A DNA stretch of 11,178 bases from Pseudomonadota bacterium. Its GTDB lineage: Bacteria > Pseudomonadota > Gammaproteobacteria > UBA5335. Positions 1-6,843 of this stretch are shown piece after piece. The notes below the pieces were generated by a model. That model did no database searches. It saw nothing but the letters and a program-made list of their open reading frames with translations, and was not told the origin of the DNA. Numbering within the stretch: position 1 is the first letter of the stretch; every line of letters starts with the position of its first letter. The DNA is taken from contig PKCW01000243.1 in NCBI GenBank assembly GCA_002862965.1, forward strand, positions 1 through 11,178, given 5' to 3'. The position numbers were made by a program, and so were the translations under genes.

Positions 1-32
1 TATTTTGCAGAATCCGTTCCCTTATGAAGCAT

Positions 33-61
33 AAAAAAAGCGGGTCCAAGACCCGCTTTTT
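33..61 (-). terminator. Rho-independent terminator after sdhA
   Basis: A perfect 7-bp GC-rich stem (40-46 with 50-56, arms GCGGGTC/GACCCGC) has a 3-nt loop. It is flanked by seven A on the left (33-39) and five T on the right (57-61). Read on the minus strand, it lies 18 bases past the sdhA stop and ends in a run of seven T. The flanks also make it a plausible terminator for plus-strand transcription arriving from the left, so it may be bidirectional. Confidence 0.88.
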
Positions 62-79
62 CGATAGTTTTGCATTTGA

Positions 80-1873
80 TTAATAAACGCGCTTCTTCGG
101 TTCGATATAATCAATGCCGTCGGTCATGGTGTAATCATGGACGGGGCGATAGTCGATTTTGACTTTGTTTTTGCCGTAATCATACCACGCCAAAGTGTGT
201 TTCATCCATTTGGCGTCATTTCGGTCCGGGTAATCCTCATGCGCGTGGGCGCCGCGGCTTTCCTTGCGGTTGTGAGCGCTGTGCAGCGTAACCGAGGCCT
301 GGCTGATCAGGTTGTCCAGCTCCAGCGTCTCGATCAGGTCGCTGTTCCAGATCAGACCCCGGTCGCCCACCGCCACGTCGGCAAACGAGCGATAGACGTT
401 TTCGATGTGCTCGCAGCCTTCCTGCAGGACATCCCCGGTGCGGAACACCGCGGCGTTGTTCTGCATGGTGCGCTGCATGTCGAGGCGGATCTGGGCGGTG
501 CTCAGGCTGCCCTTGGCGTTGCGCAAGCGGTCCAGGCGCGCAATGCCCAGTTCGCTCGCCGAGGCCGGCAGCGTCTTGTGCGGCGCGCCGGGGCGAATGA
601 GCTCGGCGCAGCGCAGCGCCGCCGCACGCCCGAACACGACCAGGTCGAGCAGCGAATTGGAGCCCAAGCGGTTGGCGCCGTGCACGGACACGCAGGCCGC
701 CTCGCCGATGGCCATGAGGCCTGGCACCACGGCGTCGGGGTTGCCGTCGCGCAGGGTGACCACCTCGCCATGGAAGTTCGTCGGGATGCCGCCCATGTTG
801 TAGTGCACGGTCGGCAGCACGGGGATCGGCTCGCGCGTGACGTCCACGCCGGCAAAGATGTGCGCCGATTCGGCGATCCCCGGCAGGCGCTCGTTGATCA
901 CCTCGGGGCCGAGGTGCTCCAGATGCAGGTGGATGTGATCCTTGTGGGGGCCCACGCCGCGACCTTCGCGGATCTCGACCGTCATGGCGCGGCTCACCAC
1001 GTCGCGCGAGGCCAGATCCTTGGCGTTCGGTGCATAGCGCTCCATGAAGCGCTCGCCCTGGGCATTGGTCAGATAGCCACCTTCGCCGCGCACGCCCTCG
1101 GTGATGAGGCAGCCGGCACCGTAGATGCCGGTCGGGTGGAACTGCACGAACTCCATGTCCTGCAGCGGCAGGCCGGCGCGCAGCACCATACCGTTGCCGT
1201 CGCCGGTGCAGGTGTGCGCCGAGGTGCAGGAGAAATAGCTGCGGCCATAGCCGCCGGTCGCGAGCACGGTCATGTGGGCGCGGAAGCGATGGATCGTCCC
1301 GTCCGACAGATTCAGCGCCGTCACACCGCGGCACACGCCCTCCTCGTCCATGATGAGGTCGAGCGCGAAGTATTCGATGAAGAACTCGGCGTGATGCTTG
1401 AGCGACTGCTGGTAAAGCGTATGCAGGATGGCATGGCCGGTGCGGTCGGCCGCGGCACAGGTGCGCTGGGCGATGCCCTGGCCGTAGTGGGTAGTCATGC
1501 CGCCGAAAGGCCGCTGGTAGATCTTGCCGGTATCAGTGCGGGAAAACGGCACGCCGTAGTGCTCGAGCTCGAGGATCGCTGGGATGGCCTCGCGGCACAT
1601 GTACTCGATGGCGTCCTGATCCCCGAGCCAGTCCGAGCCCTTGACGGTGTCGTAGAAGTGAAAGCGCCAGTCGTCCTCGCCCATGTTGCCGAGCGCGGCC
1701 GAGATGCCGCCCTGCGCGGCGACGGTGTGCGAGCGGGTCGGGAAGACCTTGGTGATGCAAGCAGTCGCCAGACCCTGCGTGGCCATGCCGAAAGTCGCCC
1801 GCAGGCCCGCCCCGCCGGCGCCGACCACGATGACGTCGTATTTGTGGTCGACGATACGATATGCCTCACTCAT
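80..1873 (-). CDS. sdhA: Succinate dehydrogenase flavoprotein subunit SdhA
   Basis: This is the catalytic FAD subunit of complex II. It oxidises succinate to fumarate at the cytoplasmic face of the inner membrane and passes electrons to SdhB. The protein has 597 residues, the normal family length. An N-terminal Rossmann dinucleotide motif (GAGGAG, residues 18-23) is followed by the SHTVAAQGG motif, whose His49 corresponds to the histidine that carries covalent FAD. Active-site elements are present: HPTG with His246, TEGVRGEGG (257-265), the catalytic-type Arg290 in LASRDVVSR, His357 and NRLGSNSL with Arg402. The ATG start is preceded by GGAG at 8-nt spacing inside the end of sdhD, only 4 bases beyond the sdhD stop, so the two are probably translationally coupled. 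It is the last gene before a terminator, and sdhB, the usual next gene, is not seen. Confidence 0.97.
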   Translation of the reverse strand: MSEAYRIVDHKYDVIVVGAGGAGLRATFGMATQGLATACITKVFPTRSHTVAAQGGISAALGNMGEDDWRFHFYDTVKGSDWLGDQDAIEYMCREAIPAILELEHYGVPFSRTDTGKIYQRPFGGMTTHYGQGIAQRTCAAADRTGHAILHTLYQQSLKHHAEFFIEYFALDLIMDEEGVCRGVTALNLSDGTIHRFRAHMTVLATGGYGRSYFSCTSAHTCTGDGNGMVLRAGLPLQDMEFVQFHPTGIYGAGCLITEGVRGEGGYLTNAQGERFMERYAPNAKDLASRDVVSRAMTVEIREGRGVGPHKDHIHLHLEHLGPEVINERLPGIAESAHIFAGVDVTREPIPVLPTVHYNMGGIPTNFHGEVVTLRDGNPDAVVPGLMAIGEAACVSVHGANRLGSNSLLDLVVFGRAAALRCAELIRPGAPHKTLPASASELGIARLDRLRNAKGSLSTAQIRLDMQRTMQNNAAVFRTGDVLQEGCEHIENVYRSFADVAVGDRGLIWNSDLIETLELDNLISQASVTLHSAHNRKESRGAHAHEDYPDRNDAKWMKHTLAWYDYGKNKVKIDYRPVHDYTMTDGIDYIEPKKRVY

Positions 1874-1877
1874 CCGA

Positions 1878-2258
1878 TCAGCTCCCGAAGGCGATGCGCA
1901 ACACGGAAATCACGCCCAGCAGGCCCAGCAGGAAGCAGGCAGCGCGCACGGCGATCAGCGCAGCCAGCTTGAGCCCTTCGGTATGGACGTAGTCCTCAAG
2001 AATCACCTGCAGGCCGATCTGTGCGTGATAAAAGAGCGCGATCAGCAGGGTGACCAGCCCCAGTGTCACACCCGGCCGGGCGACCCAGGCCCGCATCGCG
2101 GTGTAGTCAGCGCCCGTCGTGGCGACCAGAGAGCCGACCAGCCAGAGCATCAGCGGCACCAGCGCCAGGGCGGTGAGGCGTTGCCACCACCAGTGGTGGG
2201 CCCCTTCGCGCGCCGATCCGAGATGATTGGCGCGGGCGAGCGGTGTACGCATGTCCAT
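1878..2258 (-). CDS. sdhD: Succinate dehydrogenase membrane anchor subunit SdhD
   Basis: This is the small hydrophobic anchor of complex II, which helps bind heme b and ubiquinone with SdhC. The 126-residue protein has three predicted membrane helices (about 30-50, 62-82 and 98-122). The N-terminal [14 protein letters not shown] stretch is typical of the non-enteric SdhD type. His78 in FYHAQIG fits the conserved helix-II histidine. Asp89-Tyr90 in ILEDYVH match the DY pair of E. coli SdhD, whose tyrosine contacts quinone. The frame is open much further upstream, but I place the start at 2258 because GGAGGG lies 8 bases before this ATG and because it falls 2 bases after the sdhC stop. A second in-frame ATG two codons on (2252) cannot be excluded. 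Confidence 0.93.
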   Translation of the reverse strand: MDMRTPLARANHLGSAREGAHHWWWQRLTALALVPLMLWLVGSLVATTGADYTAMRAWVARPGVTLGLVTLLIALFYHAQIGLQVILEDYVHTEGLKLAALIAVRAACFLLGLLGVISVLRIAFGS

Positions 2259-2260
2259 GT

Positions 2261-2647
2261 TCACAGCCCTCCGGAAAGGCCAAGGCCCCAGGCCAGGATG
2301 GTCAGCAGACCGGTGCCCACCAGCGTGAGCCAGCCGCTGCGGCGCGCCTGAGACTTCTCGAAACCCATGCCGATGTCCCAGAACAGATGCCGGATACCGT
2401 TGCACAGGTGATAGAACAGCGCGACCGACCAGCCGAACAGCAGCAACAGGCCGATCGGGGAGCCGACCACCGCCTGCGCCGTGGCGAAAGCGTCCGGACC
2501 TGCCGCGAGGGCCGCGAGCCAGAACACGAGCAGCACGCTGCCGACCGAGAGCGCGATGCCGGTCGCGCGATGCAGGATGGACATCGCCATGGTCAGCGAC
2601 CAGCGATACACCTGCAGGTGCGGCGACAGGGGGCGTGGGTGTTGCAC
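2261..2647 (-). CDS. sdhC: Succinate dehydrogenase cytochrome b556 subunit SdhC
   Basis: This is the larger membrane anchor of complex II, which forms the heme b and ubiquinone site with SdhD. From the GTG start at 2647 it is 128 residues, the normal length. It opens with RPLSPHLQVYRW, the usual N-terminal signature. SILHRATG (residues 23-30) supplies Ser23 and Arg27, equivalent to the quinone-site residues of E. coli SdhC. LFYHLCNGIRHLFWD holds His80, the expected heme ligand. Three hydrophobic helices are visible (about 28-50, 62-85 and 106-126). The frame is open far upstream with no ATG at the family's usual N-terminus. GTG is chosen because GGGAGG lies 7 bases ahead of it. sdhD starts 2 bases after its stop. 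Confidence 0.95.
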   Translation of the reverse strand: MQHPRPLSPHLQVYRWSLTMAMSILHRATGIALSVGSVLLVFWLAALAAGPDAFATAQAVVGSPIGLLLLFGWSVALFYHLCNGIRHLFWDIGMGFEKSQARRSGWLTLVGTGLLTILAWGLGLSGGL

Positions 2648-2654
2648 AGGTCTC

Positions 2655-2660
2655 CCTCCC
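2655..2660 (-). promoter_or_regulatory. Ribosome binding site that fixes the sdhC GTG start
   Basis: On the minus strand GGGAGG is followed by GAGACCT (7 nt) and then GTG. This near-perfect Shine-Dalgarno sequence is the main reason to accept GTG over the longer open frame. Confidence 0.75.
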
Positions 2661-2751
2661 AACGATACGAATCGGGCGGTCGACCGCACGAGCCCGGAGA
2701 ATCCGGCCCATACCCCAAATCCGGTCAACCGATCCAGTCCAAGCGCGGCAT

Positions 2752-2789
2752 GTCCGCAGGGACGGACCTGCGGCGCAGGCGGCCGCAGG
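2752..2789 (-). repeat. Two adjacent hairpins between the SDHAF4 gene and sdhC
   Basis: An 8-bp perfect inverted repeat (2767-2774 with 2782-2789, CCTGCGGC/GCCGCAGG, 7-nt loop) sits directly after the SDHAF4 stop. A second inverted repeat of 5 bp (2752-2756 with 2763-2767, 6-nt loop) abuts it and shares one base. No T-run follows in the minus direction, so this does not look like an intrinsic terminator. An mRNA-stability or processing hairpin is an inference only. Confidence 0.4.
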
Positions 2790-2795
2790 CCATGA

Positions 2796-2963
2796 TCAAA
2801 AATCGATGCAGCGTCCGCGGCGTTCCCAGTCCCCGTAACGGGTTGGCTCGAGGCCCTTGGGGCCGCCGATTTCCTCGGGCGGACATGGCGGCTGTTGCTC
2901 CGCCGGTTCCGGCGGCTGTGGCGCGGCGTCTGCGGCGGGCTCGAGGGCAGTTGTCGTTTCCAT
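2796..2963 (-). CDS. Succinate dehydrogenase assembly factor 4 family protein (SDHAF4/DUF1674)
   Basis: This is a 55-residue protein with a variable, Pro/Ala/Gln-rich N-terminal half (residues 1-29) and a strongly conserved C-terminus. The run EIGGPKGLEPTRYGDWERRG plus the terminal RCIDF is the hallmark of DUF1674/SDHAF4. In yeast and mitochondria this family (Sdh8/SDHAF4) binds flavinylated SdhA and helps it join SdhB; bacterial members are presumed to do the same. The ATG at 2963 has a GGGAGG-type Shine-Dalgarno sequence 5 bases upstream. The longer open frame continues upstream without a comparable site. The gene is 148 bases upstream of sdhC on the same strand, which supports a complex II role and a shared transcript. 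ygfZ diverges from it. Confidence 0.88.
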   Translation of the reverse strand: METTTALEPAADAAPQPPEPAEQQPPCPPEEIGGPKGLEPTRYGDWERRGRCIDF

Positions 2964-2994
2964 CCCGGCCTCCCCCCTCGCGATGACTGCGGCA

Positions 2995-3023
2995 TTTATA
3001 CTGAAACGACGCCGGCTGCGCAA
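2995..3023 (-). promoter_or_regulatory. Candidate promoter for the SDHAF4-sdhCDA operon
   Basis: On the minus strand TTGCGC (3023-3018) is followed by a 17-nt spacer and TATAAA (3000-2995). Initiation about 7 nt downstream would give a leader of roughly 25 nt before the SDHAF4 ATG. Overlapping the same bases on the plus strand is TATACT (2997-3002), a possible -10 for ygfZ without a clear -35. The -35 match is partial. Confidence 0.4.
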
Positions 3024-3105
3024 GGCGGACGAGTGCTGCCACCGCCTCTGGAATGAAACTTGCCGCATGATTTCGAAATGGCCATTTTCGACAGGAGTTC
3101 CCCTC

Positions 3106-4152
3106 ATGAAGCCTGAATGGGCCACGTTTCTGACCGATGCCGGCGCGGAACTTGCCGATGGCAGGCTCATCCACTTCGGCAATCCGGAACGGGAGCGCCG
3201 CATGGTGCTCGGGGCCCCGGTCGTGGCCGATCTCGGGCATCTGGGCTTGCTGGAAGTGCGGGGGGCGGATGCACGCAGCTTCCTGCAGGCACAGCTCGCC
3301 ACCGATGTCGGCACGGTGTCCGCGGAGCAGGCCTCGTTCGCCTGCTACCTCAGCCCGCAGGGCAAGGTGATCGCCAGCTTCATCCTGTTCATGCGCGGCG
3401 AGGATTTCTATCTCATGCTCCCACGCGAGCAGCTTGAGGATGTCCTCGCCCGGCTGCGCCGTTTCGTGCTGCGCGCCCGGGTGACGCTGGAAGACGCCTC
3501 CGAAACCCTGATCCGCATCGGCGTCGCGGGAACGGCGCTGGCCGATGACCTGCAGGAGTCCATGGGCGGCGCGCTGCCGACCCGGCCGTTCGCAGTGCTC
3601 ACTGCTCAGGACACGACGCTGGTCGCCCTGCCCGGCCCGGCGCGCTGGCTGGCGCTCGGCCCGCTGACCGAGATGAAGACGCTGTGGCAACGACTGCAGG
3701 TGCATGGCGCGCCGGTGGGCCCCGCGGCCTGGGCTCTGCTCGCCATCCAGGCCGGCGAGCCCTTCCTCAGCGCCGAAACCGCCGAGCAGTTCATCCCCCA
3801 GATGTTGAATCTCGACGCGCTCGGCGCGATCGGCTTCGGCAAGGGCTGCTATCCCGGGCAGGAGACCGTCACCCGCGTGCGCCATCGCGGCGAGATCAAG
3901 CGTCGCCTGCGTATCGGCCTCGCCCAGGCCGATACGCCGCCGCGCCCCGGCATGTCGCTGGTCCGCGCCGGCGAAGCGGCGGATGAGGCCGCCGGCACCG
4001 TGATCGCCGCCGCCCGACATCCCGATGGCGGATACCTGACAATGGCGGTGGTGCGACAGGACGTGCTCGGCACCGGCGACATCACCCTCCCCGATTGCGG
4101 CAATGCCGTCTTCCGGCCGCGCGAGTTGCCGTATGCGCTCCCCGAGCGTTGA
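3106..4152 (+). CDS. ygfZ: YgfZ/IBA57-type folate-binding iron-sulfur maintenance protein
   Basis: This member of the YgfZ/GcvT family is a tetrahydrofolate-dependent factor that helps synthesise or repair Fe-S clusters in enzymes such as MiaB and, in E. coli, influences succinate dehydrogenase. The protein has 348 residues with a GcvT-like fold. The diagnostic motif is GFGKGCYPGQE (residues 243-253) with conserved Cys248, equivalent to Cys228 of E. coli YgfZ. The start at 3106 is chosen because AGGAG lies 8 bases upstream; an earlier in-frame ATG at 3067 lacks a site. It is divergent from the SDHAF4 gene and sdhCDA, so an Fe-S maintenance factor sits beside an Fe-S respiratory complex. It converges on the HNH gene. 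Confidence 0.93.
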   Translation: MKPEWATFLTDAGAELADGRLIHFGNPERERRMVLGAPVVADLGHLGLLEVRGADARSFLQAQLATDVGTVSAEQASFACYLSPQGKVIASFILFMRGEDFYLMLPREQLEDVLARLRRFVLRARVTLEDASETLIRIGVAGTALADDLQESMGGALPTRPFAVLTAQDTTLVALPGPARWLALGPLTEMKTLWQRLQVHGAPVGPAAWALLAIQAGEPFLSAETAEQFIPQMLNLDALGAIGFGKGCYPGQETVTRVRHRGEIKRRLRIGLAQADTPPRPGMSLVRAGEAADEAAGTVIAAARHPDGGYLTMAVVRQDVLGTGDITLPDCGNAVFRPRELPYALPER

Positions 4153-4193
4153 AAAGCCATTCTCTGGTGGGGATCGAAAACGAAAGAAACCGG

Positions 4194-4213
4194 AGCCGAT
4201 TCAGCGATCGGCT
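4194..4213. terminator. Hairpin between convergent ygfZ and HNH gene
   Basis: A perfect 7-bp inverted repeat (4194-4200 with 4207-4213, AGCCGAT/ATCGGCT) has a 6-nt loop. It lies 41 bases after the ygfZ stop and 69 bases past the HNH gene stop. T-richness on either side is weak, with only broken T tracts, so termination is plausible from position rather than from a canonical signal. Confidence 0.4.
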
Positions 4214-4282
4214 TATGTTCGGCTTTCCAGGGAAGACTCGAATCCCCATGGCCACAGGAAGCAATCTGTTGAGCCGGTTCGC

Positions 4283-5140
4283 TTATGGCGTGAACTCGCC
4301 GTAGTGCAATTCCCGATGACAGTTCGGGCAAAGCGCAATCGCGTTGGCAACCGTGTCCTCTCCCCCGACGGCCAGCGGCACCCGATGATGAACCTCAAGG
4401 TACGCCGTTCCATCAGAAGCCCGCTTGAACGGCGCCGGCTTGGCGCATCGCTGGCATTTGCCTTCCGCCTGAAAAAGAACTTCCGCCACAACGTCTGGAT
4501 TTCGCACGAAAACGCTTGCGATGACGTCAATCCGCTCCGGCAGGCGCCGGGCATCCAGCAGTCGTTGGGTCCTGGTCGCACTGGACAGTCGGCGCGACCT
4601 ATCGACTTTTCGCTCGAACTCGCAGTGGTGTGCCCGCAATGAATCAGGAGGGAACTCGCGGGCGATGGTGTTCATATCGACGAAGCACACATAACAGCCG
4701 ACCGTCCCACGCGGTCGCAATCTTAGCCACAGAGAACCGTCGTCGATCTGGTATCGCCGTGACCCGTTATCGATTATGAAAAGATTTTCCATGGAGCATC
4801 TGTTCGTTCGGACATCTTTCAACACGCCGATGATGGGAAGATGCATCTTGAGCGCAAGCTGAACGCGGTTCCAATGTGCAGTCCAGTTTGGCGCATCATG
4901 AAGCGGTGGCTGTTTTGTGCGATACCACAACGTCCCGTCGGTAACGTCTTCATTTATAGCCCCCTCAGTAAACGCTGGTTCCCAGGCATGAAAGTTCCAG
5001 ATCGTGGTGACGAGGCGTGTGGCATTACCTGCGCGCGCCTGATCCATGGAGACGTCGAAAGCTGACCAATGCGGCCCCGGCACTTTGGCGCCGAGCTTCG
5101 CAAAAGCATCGTTGTGAGCAACATCAAAGGGATGTGGCAC
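4283..5140 (-). CDS. HNH endonuclease with unrecognised N-terminal domain
   Basis: This 285-residue protein has a C-terminal HNH nuclease domain (about 218-281). Two CxxC pairs suit zinc (Cys229/Cys232 and Cys271/Cys274). The core is LEVHHRVPLA (His251-His252), then a conserved Asn266, and CPNCHRELH (His275 and His279). This is the McrA-like arrangement seen in many restriction-associated and mobile HNH proteins. Residues about 1-165 form a separate Trp-rich region (WNFHAWEP, LWYRTKQPP, GSLWLRLRP) that I cannot assign; a DNA- or modified-base-sensing role would be speculation. A GTG start is used, with GAGGTGA just upstream. The gene is visibly lower in GC than its neighbours, has no partner methylase or integrase, and interrupts a core-gene region, all of which suggests horizontal acquisition. 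Alternatives are a Type IV restriction-like enzyme or a solitary mobile nuclease. Confidence 0.82.
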   Translation of the reverse strand: MPHPFDVAHNDAFAKLGAKVPGPHWSAFDVSMDQARAGNATRLVTTIWNFHAWEPAFTEGAINEDVTDGTLWYRTKQPPLHDAPNWTAHWNRVQLALKMHLPIIGVLKDVRTNRCSMENLFIIDNGSRRYQIDDGSLWLRLRPRGTVGCYVCFVDMNTIAREFPPDSLRAHHCEFERKVDRSRRLSSATRTQRLLDARRLPERIDVIASVFVRNPDVVAEVLFQAEGKCQRCAKPAPFKRASDGTAYLEVHHRVPLAVGGEDTVANAIALCPNCHRELHYGEFTP

Positions 5141-5452
5141 TCGTCACCTCGCTAATCCGCAAACGGTTGATGAGTAGAATAGACGATCGTTGCAAAACCT
5201 GAGACAAGCTGAAGGTCATGGCCGGGGAGACCGGGAGCCATCTGAATTCAATGCAGTTTTGGTATCCGATCAATTGATATGGTGGAACGCCGTCAACCAA
5301 CCGAGTTTGGCCCGTCGATTTGAGTTACCGGTCCGGCAAATCTCCACCAAGACACATGAGCGGGCCGGCCGGCCACGCGTGAGCCGGCAAGCTCTCCGGC
5401 GATCGATTCGGCTCCACCCGCAGCCGCAGCGATGGCCGCGAGCCCATCAGGA
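5141..5452. other. Intergenic stretch of about 310 bp without a convincing gene
   Basis: This lies upstream of the HNH gene and downstream of the secreted-protein gene. A plus-strand frame is open from 5190, but it has no ribosome binding site, an Arg/Gln/Pro-rich shadow-like composition, and runs into the opposite-strand gene. Two palindromes are visible: ATCAATTGAT (5269-5278) and a 12-bp (GGCC)3 tract (5363-5374). The left half, to about 5340, is AT-richer than the surroundings and belongs compositionally with the HNH gene. The HNH promoter probably lies here; TATTCT on the minus strand near 5180 is a weak -10 candidate. Confidence 0.5.
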
Positions 5453-5800
5453 TCAGAACAGCGCTTCGGCCAGTGTCTTCATCTTCATCGCACCGAGCAT
5501 GGCTTCGCGTTCCCTTGGGCATGTCGCGATGGTCGATTTGTCGACGTCGCCTCTAAGCTGACGCAATTTTGCACGGTCGTAGTCGAACCGTTCCGCGACT
5601 GCCATGACAAGCTGTGCCCGCGCGCCCTCCGGCTGATACCCGCGCACTTCGGGAAGCAGCTTGACCATGATGGGACACACGCCGTCTGCCACATCCGCGG
5701 CGAACGCTGCCGGCGCGAGAACGAACAGCGTGAGCGCGATCGCGCCCAAGGCACCGATGCCAGACAACACCCGTTGCCCAAAAATGATCTGTCTGTCCAT
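5453..5800 (-). CDS. Small secreted protein of unknown function
   Basis: I do not recognise this 115-residue protein. It starts with a classical signal peptide: a basic start (MDRQ), a hydrophobic core (about 12-30), and a likely cleavage after APAAFA (residue 35). The mature part is about 80 residues, mostly helical in character, with two cysteines only (Cys42 and Cys94) that could form one periplasmic disulfide. The charged segment RFDYDRAKLRQLRGDVDKST (71-90) is followed by CPREREAML. The frame is open further upstream, but the ATG at 5800 has GGGAGG just before it and is the one that places the signal peptide at the N-terminus. It appears monocistronic, and neither neighbour suggests a role. 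No heme-binding CxxCH or lipobox is present. Confidence 0.72.
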   Translation of the reverse strand: MDRQIIFGQRVLSGIGALGAIALTLFVLAPAAFAADVADGVCPIMVKLLPEVRGYQPEGARAQLVMAVAERFDYDRAKLRQLRGDVDKSTIATCPREREAMLGAMKMKTLAEALF

Positions 5801-6147
5801 GAAGCCTCCCAACCACAGCAACGGCGGCGGTTTACGCCCGAGCTCCGAACAGAAGCGCAAGCCGGCCAAGGCAAGCACGCCCGCGACCTTGAACGTCGGG
5901 CCGCGGCCCGCGAACTCAGGGCTCAACGCTACGAATCGACCCTACCTGAACCGATGGCGCGCCGGCAATCGCCCGCCTGGGACCGCCACCTGCGAGATGC
6001 TCACCTCGAATCGCGGGGTCTTCCGATCTGTCCAGCAGACGCGGGATATACTCCGCGGAATGACGCACACCGCCGCCGCAGACATCTGCGCCCAAGCTCG
6101 CGGGCTCGAATCGCGATCATGACGCAACCCGCATCAGGAGGCGCCCC
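5801..6147. other. Divergent intergenic region between the secreted-protein gene and pxpB
   Basis: This 347-bp stretch separates genes transcribed outward and should hold both promoters. On the plus strand TATACT at 6047-6052 is a good -10 match for pxpB, but no -35 at standard spacing is convincing. Open frames crossing it have Arg/Pro-rich shadow-like composition and no ribosome binding sites. I see no riboswitch, repeat array or RNA gene. Confidence 0.45.
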
Positions 6148-6843
6148 ATGAAACCGGCCGCGCGTATCGCGCCGCTGGGTGATTGCGCCTTGCAGATCAC
6201 CCTTGGCGCGCGGCTTGGCGACGCCACCAACACAAAGGTCCATGCGCTGGCGCGGCGGATTCGCGCAGCCGGTCTGCACGGCCTGCGCGACCTCGTGCCG
6301 GCCTATACGACGCTGACCCTGCATTACGACCCGCAGCAGTGGACGCACGATACGCTCGGTCGCGCACTGACGGCGCTGCTGACGGCGGACGAGGATGCGG
6401 CCGAGGCGCCGACACCCGCACGCGAGGTCTGCATCCCGGTTTGTTACGGCGGCGAGTACGGCCCGGATCTGATCGCGGTCGCCGCGCACGCAGGTCTTTC
6501 CGCCGAAGCCGTGATCCAGCGCCACGCCGGCGCGCTGTATCGGGTGTATTTCCTCGGCTTCACCCCCGGCTTCCCGTATCTGGGCGGGCTCGATCCAAGG
6601 CTCGTCATGGCACGCAAGGCCACGCCGCGCCTGCTCACCCCGGCCGGATCGGTGGGCATCGCCGGCGCGCAGACGGGCGTGTATCCACAAGCCACGCCGG
6701 GGGGCTGGCAGATCATCGGCCGCACCCCGCTGACGCTCTTCGATCCTGCGCGCGCGCCGCCCTGTCTGCTGGCGCCCGACGACCGGGTGCGCTTCGTCGC
6801 GATCGAGCCGGCTGCGTTCAACCTCGAGGCCGGCGGGCCGTGA
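6148..6843 (+). CDS. pxpB: 5-oxoprolinase subunit PxpB
   Basis: This is one of the two small components of the prokaryotic ATP-dependent 5-oxoprolinase PxpABC, which opens 5-oxoproline (pyroglutamate) to glutamate in the cytoplasm. The family also includes KipI-type proteins, the older annotation for such genes. The protein has 231 residues. Family motifs are YGGEYGPDL (100-108), GFTPGFPYLGGLD (137-149) and the glycine-rich stretch from AGSVGIAGAQTGVYPQATPG (166-185) through GGWQIIGRT. The ATG has a perfect AGGAGG 6 bases upstream. Its stop overlaps the pxpC start by 4 bases (GTGA), implying translational coupling and a 1:1 complex with PxpC. pxpA is not in the window. Confidence 0.94.
   Translation: MKPAARIAPLGDCALQITLGARLGDATNTKVHALARRIRAAGLHGLRDLVPAYTTLTLHYDPQQWTHDTLGRALTALLTADEDAAEAPTPAREVCIPVCYGGEYGPDLIAVAAHAGLSAEAVIQRHAGALYRVYFLGFTPGFPYLGGLDPRLVMARKATPRLLTPAGSVGIAGAQTGVYPQATPGGWQIIGRTPLTLFDPARAPPCLLAPDDRVRFVAIEPAAFNLEAGGP

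Noticed and set aside
137..1972. Long plus-strand open frame (611 codons) across sdhA
   Set aside because: It is antisense to a full-length sdhA with intact motifs. Its composition (Ala, Val, His and Arg rich) is the usual shadow of a high-GC gene.
4219..4260. A T-arm-like motif on the minus strand (GGGGATTCGAGTC) suggesting a tRNA or a tRNA-derived attachment site beside the HNH gene
   Set aside because: The stem pairs poorly, and no acceptor, anticodon arm or CCA end could be drawn around it on either strand.
5363..5374. (GGCC)3 palindrome as a regulatory operator
   Set aside because: It is a short simple GC palindrome expected by chance at this base composition, and it lies far from either gene start.
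6119..6151. Ten-codon leader peptide whose stop overlaps the pxpB start (ATGA)
   Set aside because: It has no ribosome binding site of its own and no repeated regulatory codons or attenuator hairpins. pxpB already has a perfect AGGAGG.
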